Source of the DNA: Microbacterium excoecariae
GTDB taxonomy: Bacteria; Actinomycetota; Actinomycetes; Actinomycetales; Microbacteriaceae
NCBI RefSeq assembly: GCF_011326725.1
Contig: NZ_JAANCO010000001.1
Coordinates: forward strand, 868,001 to 932,000
Reading direction: 5' to 3'
DNA: 64,000 nucleotides
The position numbers and the translations under genes were made by a program. This document shows positions 53,567 to 61,291 of this stretch, in pieces (position 1 is the stretch's first letter; each line of letters starts with the position of its first letter). The notes under the pieces are model-generated. The model saw only the letters and a program-made list of their open reading frames with translations. It had not been told where the DNA came from and searched no databases.

Positions 53567-54466
53567 CTAGGCGCGTCCAAGGATCGCGCGGATGACCCGC
53601 GCGATGTCGGTGGGGGCGACGTCCTGCACGTTGTGCGGGGCGTCGATCAGGTGCACGGCGTCGCCGGGCCGGGCGGCGCGGAATGCCGCGAGGTCGCCCT
53701 CGCCGAGGAACCCGCGGGTGCCCGCGATGAGCGTGACGGGCGCGGCGATCGCCGCGAGCTGGTCGCGGAGCGCGCCGTGGTCTGTCGCGGCGGGGCGCTC
53801 GTCTGGCGCGGCGGGGGACATCAGGCGCGCCATGTGGTGCTTCCACTCGACGGATCCGTCCGCGCGCGTGCGCGTGTTGAGGAGGACGCCGCGCCGGGCC
53901 TGGTCCCGGTCGCCGCCGAGGCCGAACGCCTGCGCGTGGTCGAGGACGTCGTCGATCGAGTCGAACGCGAGCCGCTCGTAGAAGGCCCGAAGGCCCGCCG
54001 CGCCGTCGCTCCCCGCGCCCGGCGCGATGTCGACGAGCACGAGGTGGGAGACGAGGTCGGGGCGCTCGGCCGCGAGCGCGATCGCCGCGAGCCCGCCGAG
54101 GGAGTGCCCGACGACGACGGCCGGAGCGCTCGCCCAGGCCTCGATCGCGCGGGCCGCGTCCGGTGCGAGCGCGGAGGGGGCATAGTCGGCGTCCGCGCGC
54201 CAGCTCGATTCGCCGTGGCCCGGCAGGTCGAGCGCGACGGCGGGCTCGCCGAGCGCGAGCGCCGTGCGATCCCACGTGTGGGCGTTGAGGCCGGCGCCGT
54301 GGAGGAACGCGACGCGCACCTCTCCCCGGCCGTATCGCAGCGCCGACAGGGTCCGGCCGTCGCCGAGCGCGACCGCGTCGCGCGACGCCGGCGCAACGAC
54401 GACGCCGAGCTCGCGAGCCTGATCCGGCAGGAAGGCGAACTCGTCGGCAGAAGAGGGGGTGACCAT
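53567..54466 (-). CDS. Alpha/beta hydrolase
   Basis: The 299-residue hydrolase has the oxyanion region FLHGAGLNAHTWD, nucleophile elbow VGHSLGGLA (Ser), LVDIAPGAGSDG and a late HNVQ His-type region. No signal peptide is visible, so it acts in the cytoplasm, probably on an ester or amide. It heads the operon of the Opp/Dpp importer, so the import substrate is probably cleaved here. ATG 54466 with GAGGA four nt upstream is preferred over a GTG 45 nt earlier. Confidence 0.85.
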   Translation of the reverse strand: MVTPSSADEFAFLPDQARELGVVVAPASRDAVALGDGRTLSALRYGRGEVRVAFLHGAGLNAHTWDRTALALGEPAVALDLPGHGESSWRADADYAPSALAPDAARAIEAWASAPAVVVGHSLGGLAAIALAAERPDLVSHLVLVDIAPGAGSDGAAGLRAFYERLAFDSIDDVLDHAQAFGLGGDRDQARRGVLLNTRTRADGSVEWKHHMARLMSPAAPDERPAATDHGALRDQLAAIAAPVTLIAGTRGFLGEGDLAAFRAARPGDAVHLIDAPHNVQDVAPTDIARVIRAILGRA

Positions 54467-54557
54467 GGGATCCTCGGGGTGGGTCCGGGAGGTGTCCCGG
54501 AGCGTGACCATTGTGGAGCCTCGCGCGAGCCGCTGCGAAATCCGGCGACATGTCGCG

Positions 54558-54615
54558 CAAGATTTCTTTCACATCTTGATCACAAAGTCTGATTCTTTGT
54601 GCATCTATCGTGCAC
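54558..54615. promoter_or_regulatory. Three consecutive inverted repeats in the AT-rich divergent region
   Basis: The three palindromes are CAAGAT...ATCTTG (54558-54578), CACAAAG...CTTTGTG (54581-54601) and GTGCA...TGCAC (54599-54615). They lie upstream of the hydrolase-importer operon on one side and the AhpD-like gene on the other. The region is much more AT-rich than the surroundings. It is likely an operator array. Confidence 0.55.
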
Positions 54616-54660
54616 AGTGATTTTTGGCCCCCTCGGCGCGGGTCCGAGTAGGGTTCTCGT

Positions 54661-55125
54661 ATGACCGAGACGCGCGTGCACCTGGCCCGGTCGGCGAAGC
54701 CCGCCTACAAGGCCCTCGACGAGTTCTCGCGGGAGGTGGGGCGCATCGCCCGCGACGCCGGGATCGACGACCGGCTCAAGGAGCTGATCATGCTCCACGC
54801 GTCCCAGCTGAACGGCTGCGCGTACTGCGTGCGGGTACACATGGAGCGCGCCGGCGCCGCCGGCATCTCCGCCGACGACGTCTCCCAGCTCCCCGCCTGG
54901 CGCGAGTCCGGGGTGTTCTCGGATCGCGAGCGCGCGGCGCTGGAGCTGACCGAGGCCCACACCTTCATCCACCGCGCGGGCGTCTCGGACGACGTCTATC
55001 ACCGCGTGGGGAGCGTGCTCTCCGAGCCCGAGTACGTCGGCGTGAGCTGGCTCGCGATCTCGATCAACGCGTTCAACCGCCTCACCATCGCGGGCCGGTA
55101 CCCCGTCCCGCCCGCGACCGGTTAG
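54661..55125 (+). CDS. Carboxymuconolactone decarboxylase/AhpD-like protein
   Basis: The 154-residue alkylhydroperoxidase-like protein has the redox CxxC in LNGCAYCVRVHMERA (CxxCxxxH) and the CMD fold MLHASQ...ERAALELTEAHTFIH. It probably reduces peroxides or acts as a thiol oxidoreductase. TAGGGT six nt before the ATG suggests a leaderless transcript. Its stop lies within a likely iron box of the next gene. Confidence 0.9.
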   Translation: MTETRVHLARSAKPAYKALDEFSREVGRIARDAGIDDRLKELIMLHASQLNGCAYCVRVHMERAGAAGISADDVSQLPAWRESGVFSDRERAALELTEAHTFIHRAGVSDDVYHRVGSVLSEPEYVGVSWLAISINAFNRLTIAGRYPVPPATG

Positions 55126-55135
55126 GCAAGCCTTT
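55122..55135. promoter_or_regulatory. Iron-box-like palindrome before the SIP-domain gene
   Basis: TTAGGCAAGCCTTT has the same TTAGGCnnGCCT form as the boxes at 12577 and 12602. TATAGT (55146-55151), nine nt before the ATG at 55161, is a good -10, so the box would block this promoter. Confidence 0.55.
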
Positions 55136-55160
55136 CCTTCGGGCGTATAGTGGGAGCATC

Positions 55161-55631
55161 ATGACCGCTCCGACCTCGCTCCCGACGCACGACGGCGACG
55201 CGTGCCGCGCCCGCCGTCACGCGCGCGCGCAGTACCTCGTGGTGGCCGACGAGACGACGCTCGTCGAGCTCGAGACCCTCCTCGCGACCCTCCCGCTCTG
55301 CGCGAGCGGTCGCGTATTCGTCGAGGTGCCGGACGCGTCGTGGATCGGCCGCATCGCGGCGCCCGCGCGCATGCAGGTGACCTGGCTCGACCGCGCCTCG
55401 CGGCGCGGCGCGCCCGGATCCGCGGCGCTGTGCCGTCCCGGCGAGGCCATGACGCGCGCCGCGATCGCGTACGCCGACGAGACGCTCTGCGACGACGCCG
55501 CGGCCGAGACCCGCGTCACGCTGCTCGGGGGATACGTCGCGACGGCCGACATCGTCGAGCACCTCACGTCGCGGCGCGGCGTCGCGCGCGAGCACATCAC
55601 GGTGCGCGACGCGCTCGCGGCCTACGTCTGA
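55161..55631 (+). CDS. Stand-alone SIP (siderophore-interacting) domain protein
   Basis: The 156-residue protein matches the C-terminal half of SIP/ViuB reductases (RAQYLVVADETTLVELETLL, FVEVPDASWI, LLGGYVATADIVEHLTSRRG). It lacks the FAD-binding barrel, so it cannot reduce ferric siderophores by itself in the usual way. It may bind NAD(P)H or siderophore. An iron box and TATAGT lie upstream. It may act with the full-length reductase at 11777. Confidence 0.7.
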   Translation: MTAPTSLPTHDGDACRARRHARAQYLVVADETTLVELETLLATLPLCASGRVFVEVPDASWIGRIAAPARMQVTWLDRASRRGAPGSAALCRPGEAMTRAAIAYADETLCDDAAAETRVTLLGGYVATADIVEHLTSRRGVAREHITVRDALAAYV

Positions 55632-55650
55632 GCGCCCTCGCGGGACACGG

Positions 55651-56469
55651 CTAGGGGCGCGCGAGCGCCCCGACGACGCGCAGGATGGTTCCGAGGTCGT
55701 CGACCGCGGCCTCCGGCGTGCGCGGCGCGAACCCCGTGACCGACGCCCCCGCGAGGGGCGCCACCTCGCGGACCGCGGCGATCGCGTCGACGAGCGCGGC
55801 GGCGGCGAGCCCGAACGGCTGCGCGTCCTGCACGCCCGCGATGTGCGCTGGGTCCAGGACGTCCAGGTCCACGTGCACGTAGAGGCGGCGCGCGCCGGTG
55901 GCCGCGACCGCGGCGGTGAGGTCCTCCACGACCCGGTCGGTGCCGACGTGGCGGATCCCGCTCTCGGCGACGCTTTCGCGCTCGGCGTCCTCCAGCGCCC
56001 GGGCTCCGGCGAGCACGACCCGGGAGGGGGCGACGGCGCCCGGCGCCAGCGAGAGCCCGCCCGGCACGCGGCCGAGCACCCCCGCGAGCGCCATGCCCGC
56101 GAAGGCGCCGGAGGGGGAGCTGTCGGGGGTGTGGAGGTCGCCGTGCGCGTCGAACCACACCACGGCCAGGTCGTCGCCCGCGACGCGGCCGACCGCGGGG
56201 ACGGCGACGCCGCAGTCGCCGCCGATCGTCACAACGGGCCCCTCCGGCTCCGCCGCGAGGGCCTCGTCGAGGCGCTCCCGTAGCCGCCGGAGCGCGCTGG
56301 CACGCCGCACGCCGGTGTCGAGGCGCTCGCCAGCCTCGAACGGCACCTCGACGCGCTGGACGGCGGAGCGGGGCAGATCGCCCGCGATCGCCTCGGCGCC
56401 GTCAATGAGGGACATCGCGCGGGTCGACGGGGACCCCTGCCACTGCGGGACGACAACGAACCGAGTCAT
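55651..56469 (-). CDS. Arginase-family (ureohydrolase-like) protein
   Basis: The 272-residue protein has the ureohydrolase fold with two intact manganese motifs: WFDAHGDLHTP and VHVDLDVLDP. The first motif, usually GGDHS, reads GGDCGV, with Cys in place of the His ligand. It may hydrolyse a guanidine compound, but the changed ligand and divergent ends leave substrate and activity uncertain. ATG 56469 is taken; an in-frame start at 56505 is possible. Confidence 0.8.
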   Translation of the reverse strand: MTRFVVVPQWQGSPSTRAMSLIDGAEAIAGDLPRSAVQRVEVPFEAGERLDTGVRRASALRRLRERLDEALAAEPEGPVVTIGGDCGVAVPAVGRVAGDDLAVVWFDAHGDLHTPDSSPSGAFAGMALAGVLGRVPGGLSLAPGAVAPSRVVLAGARALEDAERESVAESGIRHVGTDRVVEDLTAAVAATGARRLYVHVDLDVLDPAHIAGVQDAQPFGLAAAALVDAIAAVREVAPLAGASVTGFAPRTPEAAVDDLGTILRVVGALARP

Positions 56470-56500
56470 GTTCCGATCATCCGTCCTGTGTGGCCAAAAC

Positions 56501-56545
56501 GACAAGACGGGCGCCGGCCCGGATAGGGGTGGCGCCCGTCCTGTC
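56501..56545 (-). terminator. Terminator of the pspA-like gene
   Basis: The 15-base arms (56501-56515 and 56531-56545) have a single mismatch. On the minus strand the stem is followed by TCGTTTTGG, giving an intrinsic terminator right after the PspA stop. Confidence 0.75.
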
Positions 56546-56551
56546 GTGAGC

Positions 56552-57289
56552 TCAGCCCGCGGTGATCGAGCCGGAGGTGCCCCCCGACTTCAGGGCGGCG
56601 AGGCGGGCCTCGACCTCGGTGAGCTCTCCGACGTCCTCGAGCGACTCGAACTGCGCGTCGAGGCTCGACGAGGCCAGCTCGGCCTTGCCGGCCGCGAGCG
56701 CCTCCTGGCGGCGCACCTTCTCCTCGAAGCGACCCAGCTCGCTCGTCGGGTCCATGACGTCGACCGACTTGACGGCGTCGTGCACCTTGTTCTGCGCCTC
56801 GGCGATCTTCGCGCGCGAGACGAGCTCGTTGCGCTTGCCCTTCAGCTGCTCGAGCTTGACCTTCATGCCGTTCAGGCCGTCCTTGAGCTTGTCGACGACG
56901 ACCTGCTGCTGCTGGATCTGCGGCTCGACCGCGCGCACCTCGTTCTCGGTCTGGACCTGGCGCTGCAGCGCGACCTTCGCGAGGTTGTCGAACTTGTCGC
57001 CGCCCGCGACATCGCCCGCGGCGCGCAGCTCGTCGCCCTTGCGGCTCGCCGCGAGGGCCTTGTTGCCCCACTCCGCCGCGGCCTTGCGGTCCTCCTCGGC
57101 GTCGCGCTCGAGCAGGCGCAGCTGGCCGATGGTCTCGGCGATCGCGGCCTCGGCGTCGGCGATGTTGTTCGTGTAGTCCCGGACGAGCTGGTCCAGCATC
57201 TTCTGCGGGTCCTCGGCCTCGTCGATCAGCGAGTTGACGTTGGCGCGGATCAGCGTCGAGATCCGCCCGAAAATGGACTGCTTGCTCAT
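56552..57289 (-). CDS. PspA/IM30-family protein
   Basis: The 245-residue coiled-coil protein starts SIFGRISTLIRANVNSLIDEAEDPQKMLDQLVRDY, the PspA/Vipp1 signature with an amphipathic first helix. Long helices follow (ELRAAGDVAGGDKFDNLAKVALQRQVQTENEV). Family members form rings or rods that protect stressed membranes. GAAAGG lies 7 nt upstream of the ATG. It is 100 nt downstream of the TPM-domain gene on the same strand, so the two may work together in envelope maintenance. Confidence 0.92.
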   Translation of the reverse strand: MSKQSIFGRISTLIRANVNSLIDEAEDPQKMLDQLVRDYTNNIADAEAAIAETIGQLRLLERDAEEDRKAAAEWGNKALAASRKGDELRAAGDVAGGDKFDNLAKVALQRQVQTENEVRAVEPQIQQQQVVVDKLKDGLNGMKVKLEQLKGKRNELVSRAKIAEAQNKVHDAVKSVDVMDPTSELGRFEEKVRRQEALAAGKAELASSSLDAQFESLEDVGELTEVEARLAALKSGGTSGSITAG

Positions 57290-57389
57290 GGTGGCGCCTT
57301 TCGAAGGGGTCCTGCGTCGTTGGATTGTCGGGGGCACTCGCAGTCTAGGAGCGCCGGTTATGCGTCGGCTATGGGTCCGCGCCGGCGGG

Positions 57390-59138
57390 TCAGAAGCGGC
57401 GTCCGCCGCCCGATCGCCCGCGCCGGCCGCCCCCGCCGAAGCCTCGGGGCGAGCGGGAACGCGAACGGGAACGCGAGCGCGACGCGGAGCGCGACGACGA
57501 TGCCCAGCCCGACCCTCGGCGGGAGGACCCCGACAGCGAGCTCCCGATGATGCCGCCGAGGATGCCGGCGAGGAGCTGGTCGCCGCCCGAGGGTCCGGGT
57601 CCGCCCGCGCGGAAGCCCGCCACGTCGCGGTGCGCGGCCGCCGACGCGTGATCCGCCAGCGAGAGCGCGCGTCGGGCCTGGGCGAGCGCCGCGTCGGTCT
57701 CGCCCGCGACGAGCTGCCCGTGTGCCGCGTCGAGCGCGCGGCGCGCCTCGGCGATCGCCTGGCGCGGCTCCGCGCTCACGGCCCCGCGCCGCGCCGCCAG
57801 GTAGCCGTCGGCGCTCTGGATCCGCACGGCCGCCTGCTCGGAGATCCGCGCGAACTCCGCGCGGTCCTGCCGCGCCTCCTCCGCCGCGCGGCGCTCCGCC
57901 TCGGCGAGGCGATCGGCCAGCGCGCGCACCGTGTCGGCCATCTCACGGGCCTGGCCGAGCGCCTGCTCGGCGTCCTGAATGTCGAGCGCGGCCTCGGCGG
58001 CCTCGCCCGCGTCGAGATGCCTCTGCGCCTCCGCCAGCGCGGCCCGCGCGAAGGCGAGGCGCGCGCGGGCCTCCTCGGCGTCGTCGGCGACGTCGGCAAG
58101 CGCGGGGGAGTCGTACGCGGCGGTCAGCCGCTCGACCTCGGCGGCGATGCGTCCCGGGAGGGCGCCTGCCTCGTCGAGCTCCGCCGCGATCGTGCGGAGG
58201 ACTTCCGGCGCGCGGCGCTCGATGCCGCGCAGCCGCTCGAAGCCGGCCGCGTGCGCGTCGAGGCTCTCGTCGGCCGCGGTCACGAGCGCGATGATGCGCT
58301 CGAGCTCGTCCGCCCTGGTACCGGGCGTCGCCTCGGGCCGGTCGAGGTGCTGGCGGATCTCGAACGCCGCGGCGAGATCGTCGCGCGCCTCTCGGAGCGC
58401 GGTCGCGTACTCCGCGGTCGCCTCCTGCCCGAACTGCGCGATCGCGAAGCCCAGCTCCTGGCCGGCCGTGCGCACCGCGTCGTCCATCTCGACGAGGAGC
58501 TCGGCCGCGCGGGTCTCAAGCCGCGCGAGCTCGGCCGCGCTCTCTTCCTGCGCCGCCTTCCGGCGCCGCGCGGCGCGCCCGCGCGAGAACAGGACGAGGC
58601 CGGCCACGGCGAGAGCCGCGGCCACGACGATGGCGCCGATCGCCCAGCCCCACAGCGGATTCGGGGTGGTCCGATCGGCGAGCGCGTCGGCGGCCGCGGC
58701 GGCCGCCTGGGCCCACTCCCCGTCGCCGGCGGGGCCCGCCGCGGCGGTCTCGATGGCCACGAGCTCGGCCTCGGACAGCGCGCCGTCGGCCGGCGCCGAC
58801 AGGTAGAGCTGGCGGCCCTCGGTGGCGATGGCCAGCAGGTACTGACCGCTGCCGAGCCCGCCGGCCTCGGCGGTCTGATCGGCCCACGCGCCGGCGTCGG
58901 ACGGATCCGTGAAGGTGTCGACGAACACGACCCACAGCTCGGCCTCGCCGCCCGCGGCGAGCTCGTCGAGCCGCGCCTCGGCGGACGAGAGCTCGTCTGC
59001 CGACAGGACTCCCGCGTCATCGACGACGTACCCGGCCCCGAGCGCGACGGGCGGCGTCGCCGTCGCGCTCACGGCCGCCCCGGAGACGAGGGCGAGCGCG
59101 CCCAGGAGCGCGGCCAGCCCGATGACAAGACGACGCAT
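57390..59138 (-). CDS. TPM-domain membrane protein with RS/RGG-rich tail
   Basis: The 582-residue protein has a signal peptide (about 1-28) and a TPM domain (about 35-150: YVVDDAGVLSADELSSAEARLDEL, LYLSAPADGALSEAEL). A membrane helix follows at about 168-190. Then comes a long Ala/Glu/Arg helical cytoplasmic region, and finally a glycine-rich membrane-like stretch (GGDQLLAGILGGIIGSSL) and an Arg-Ser/Arg-Gly tail (SRSASRSRSRS, then GFGGGGRRGRSGGGRRF). TPM proteins are linked to membrane or photosystem maintenance. The tail recalls eukaryotic RS/RGG proteins and suggests nucleic acid or acidic-surface binding. GAGGGGG precedes the ATG. It is adjacent to PspA. Confidence 0.88.
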   Translation of the reverse strand: MRRLVIGLAALLGALALVSGAAVSATATPPVALGAGYVVDDAGVLSADELSSAEARLDELAAGGEAELWVVFVDTFTDPSDAGAWADQTAEAGGLGSGQYLLAIATEGRQLYLSAPADGALSEAELVAIETAAAGPAGDGEWAQAAAAAADALADRTTPNPLWGWAIGAIVVAAALAVAGLVLFSRGRAARRRKAAQEESAAELARLETRAAELLVEMDDAVRTAGQELGFAIAQFGQEATAEYATALREARDDLAAAFEIRQHLDRPEATPGTRADELERIIALVTAADESLDAHAAGFERLRGIERRAPEVLRTIAAELDEAGALPGRIAAEVERLTAAYDSPALADVADDAEEARARLAFARAALAEAQRHLDAGEAAEAALDIQDAEQALGQAREMADTVRALADRLAEAERRAAEEARQDRAEFARISEQAAVRIQSADGYLAARRGAVSAEPRQAIAEARRALDAAHGQLVAGETDAALAQARRALSLADHASAAAHRDVAGFRAGGPGPSGGDQLLAGILGGIIGSSLSGSSRRGSGWASSSRSASRSRSRSRSRSPRGFGGGGRRGRSGGGRRF

Positions 59139-59252
59139 GCGTTTCCCCCTCGCGCGGCGATCTGCCGACGCGTCGATCCTACGAACCATCCCCGACACGC
59201 GGCGACACCGGGGCGCGCGATGTGCGCCCCGGCCCCTGCCTACCCTGGGTGG

Positions 59253-60095
59253 GTGAACTCCGACCGATACGGATCCGACGTCCTCGCCCCCGGCTGGCGC
59301 ACGCGCGGAACGAAGACCTCCCGGACGATCCCCGCCGAGCTCGACCTCGTCGTCGAGGTCGTCGGTGACGGGTGGTGCGGGGCCGTCACGCGTGTCGAGG
59401 CGGGCACCGTCGAGCTGGAGGACGGGAAGGGGCGCCGCCGCGCGTTCCCCCTGGGCGGCGGCTTCCTCCTCGAGGGAGAGCCCGTTATCCTCGAGCGCCC
59501 GCGCCAGGCGCCGCGGGGCCGCACCCGCACCGCGTCGGGATCCTTCGCCGCGGCCGACGACCGCGCCCGCGTCGCGCTCCCGAGTCGGATCCTCGTCGAG
59601 GGCAAGCATGACGCGGAGCTCGTCGAGAAGGTGTGGGGCGCGGACCTGCGCGCCGAGGGCGTCGCCGTCGAGTTCCTCGCGGGCCTCGACCACCTGGACG
59701 AGCTGCTGGCGGCGGAGCCCCCGGGGCCCCGGCGGCGCTACGGGGTCCTCGTCGATCACCTCGTGCCGGGCTCGAAGGAGAGCCGCATCGCGGAGGGGAT
59801 CCTCCGCGGTCCGCACGGCGCGCACCTGCGCATCGTGGGGCACCCGTACGTCGACGTGTGGCAGTGCGTCAAGCCGCAGGCCGTGGGGATCCGGGCGTGG
59901 CCCGTGGTGCCCCGCGGGCAGGACTGGAAGACGGGGATCTGCCGCGGGCTCGGCTGGCCGGCGGAGTCGGCCGAGGACATCGGCCTCGCCTGGCAGCGGA
60001 TCCTGGCGCGCGTGACGACGTTCCGCGACCTCGAGCCGGCGCTGCTCGGCCGCGTCGAGGAGCTCATCGACTTCGTGACGGTCGGGGAGAGCTGA
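59253..60095 (+). CDS. DUF3097-family protein
   Basis: The 280-residue protein of an actinobacteria-typical family (DUF3097) has a small beta-rich N-terminal part (ELDLVVEVVGDGWCGAVTRVEAGTVELED) and then ILVEGKHDAELVEKVWGADLR, followed by VEFLAGLDHLDELL and YGVLVDHLVPGSKESRIAEG. The EGKHD and DHLVPGSKE motifs look TOPRIM-like (Glu and a DxD-like acidic site). That fold would suit a nucleic-acid enzyme; this is inference. GTG 59253 follows TACCCT by six nt. It sits directly before trmB. Confidence 0.85.
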   Translation: MNSDRYGSDVLAPGWRTRGTKTSRTIPAELDLVVEVVGDGWCGAVTRVEAGTVELEDGKGRRRAFPLGGGFLLEGEPVILERPRQAPRGRTRTASGSFAAADDRARVALPSRILVEGKHDAELVEKVWGADLRAEGVAVEFLAGLDHLDELLAAEPPGPRRRYGVLVDHLVPGSKESRIAEGILRGPHGAHLRIVGHPYVDVWQCVKPQAVGIRAWPVVPRGQDWKTGICRGLGWPAESAEDIGLAWQRILARVTTFRDLEPALLGRVEELIDFVTVGES

Positions 60096-60119
60096 GGCGC
60101 GGCCCCGTACGCTGGGGGC

Positions 60120-60842
60120 ATGTCTGAGCCGGGTACCCACCGCACGTCGCCGCTCTCCTTCGTCCGCCGCGGCGGGCGCATGTCCGAGGGGCAGGAGCGC
60201 GCCTGGGAGGAGCTGTCGCCCCGGTACCGGTTCGACGTGCCGCGCGAGCACGCCTCGACGTCCGTGCACCCCGACGCGCGGTTCATTCCCGCAGAGGAAT
60301 ACGGCCGCACGGCGCCCCTCGTCGTCGAGATCGGGTCGGGCCAGGGGCACGCCATCGTCAGCGCGGCCGCGGCCCGACCCGACACCGACTTCCTCGCCGT
60401 GGAGGTGTACATCGGCGGCCTCGCGCGCACGATGCTCGACGCCGACCGGGCCGGGATCGACAACCTCCGGGTCGTCGAGGCGAACGCGCCCGAGGTGCTC
60501 GAGACCCTCCTGCCGGAGGGCGCGGCTGACGAGGTGTGGATCTTCTTCTCGGATCCGTGGCACAAGACGCGTCATCACAAGCGCCGCATGATCAAGGAGG
60601 GCTTCGGCGCGGTCGTCGGGCGCGCGCTCCGAGACGGCGGCGTGCTGCGGCTCGCGACCGACTGGGAGGACTACGCGCTCCAGATGCGCGAGGTCATGGA
60701 CGACGCTCCCGAGTTCGCGCGCGCCTACGACGGCGAGTGGGCCGAGCGCTTCGACGGGCGCGCGATGACGGCGTTCGAGCGCAAGGGTCTGGACAAGGGG
60801 CGCGCGATCCGCGACCTGACGTACCGCCGCGTGGCGCGCTGA
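60120..60842 (+). CDS. trmB: tRNA (guanosine(46)-N7)-methyltransferase
   Basis: The 240-residue SAM-dependent enzyme methylates G46 in the tRNA variable loop. Motifs are VVEIGSGQGHAIVSAA for SAM binding, VEANAPEVLE, and the family hallmark FFSDPWHKTRHHKRRMI. The ATG is six nt after TACGCT, a leaderless pattern. It is just upstream of tRNA-Arg(CCG). Confidence 0.95.
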   Translation: MSEPGTHRTSPLSFVRRGGRMSEGQERAWEELSPRYRFDVPREHASTSVHPDARFIPAEEYGRTAPLVVEIGSGQGHAIVSAAAARPDTDFLAVEVYIGGLARTMLDADRAGIDNLRVVEANAPEVLETLLPEGAADEVWIFFSDPWHKTRHHKRRMIKEGFGAVVGRALRDGGVLRLATDWEDYALQMREVMDDAPEFARAYDGEWAERFDGRAMTAFERKGLDKGRAIRDLTYRRVAR

Positions 60843-60915
60843 CGCGCGCCCGGGCGCGCCCGGGCCGGCGCCGATGCGGGCGAAGCCGGTCGCGGCTGGT
60901 AGTGTCGGTTCGTCC

Positions 60916-60988
60916 GCCTCCGTAGCTCAGGGGATAGAGCGCCGGTTTCCGGTACCGAAGGTCGGGGGTTCGAATCCCTCCGGGGGCA
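60916..60988 (+). tRNA. tRNA-Arg (anticodon CCG)
   Basis: The 73-nt cloverleaf folds with acceptor stem GCCTCCG/CGGGGGC (T4-G69 wobble), D-stem GCTC/GAGC, anticodon loop TTCCGGT and T-arm GGGGG-TTCGAAT-CCCTC. The discriminator base is A and no CCA is encoded. The anticodon stem CCGGT/ACCGA has a C27-A43 mismatch where related genes seem to have a pair. It reads CGG arginine codons, which are common here. A hairpin terminator follows at 60997, and argS is 2.4 kb downstream. Confidence 0.95.
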
Positions 60989-60996
60989 CGTGGATT

Positions 60997-61032
60997 TCTC
61001 GCCCCGGGTCGTGCATGCGACCCGGGGCGAGA
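60997..61032 (+). terminator. Terminator after tRNA-Arg
   Basis: Perfect 15-base arms, TCTCGCCCCGGGTCG and its complement, surround a 6-nt loop TGCATG. It starts 9 nt after the tRNA. It closes the tRNA transcript and lies 17 nt before the small gene at 61049. Confidence 0.75.
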
Positions 61033-61048
61033 TCCGTATGGGCGAGTA

Positions 61049-61291
61049 ATGACGACGGGGGCGGTTATGACGGAAGAGGGCGACGCGGCGCATGTCGTGT
61101 GGGCCAGGGTGGATGACGGCTTCTACGTCGCCAGCAGGCCCGGGGCGTTCCTCGGATGCGTCGACGCCGGAAGCGACGGCACGTTCGCCGCGCGCGACGT
61201 GCTGACCGAACTGATCGGCTCCTACTCGACCCTGCGCGCGGCGATGGACGCCGTCGTGCAGCACGATTCCGCGGAGGCGGCTGACGCATGA
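61049..61291 (+). CDS. Unknown 80-residue protein coupled to the BLUF gene
   Basis: The 80-residue acidic protein reads ...DAAHVVWARVDDGFYVASRPGAFLGCVDAGSDGTFAARDVLTELIGSYSTLRAAMDAVVQ. No family is recognised; it looks like a small alpha/beta or helix-turn domain with one cysteine. ATG 61049 is used; ATG 61067 is possible, with GGGGGCGG upstream. The stop overlaps the BLUF start (ATGA), so the two proteins are made together. It could be a partner or output of the photoreceptor. Confidence 0.65.
   Translation: MTTGAVMTEEGDAAHVVWARVDDGFYVASRPGAFLGCVDAGSDGTFAARDVLTELIGSYSTLRAAMDAVVQHDSAEAADA

Noticed and set aside
57390..60578. A long minus-strand frame covering the TPM gene and running past it through DUF3097 and trmB
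   Set aside because: Only 57390-59138 shows a protein family and ribosome site; the rest is antisense to DUF3097 and trmB.
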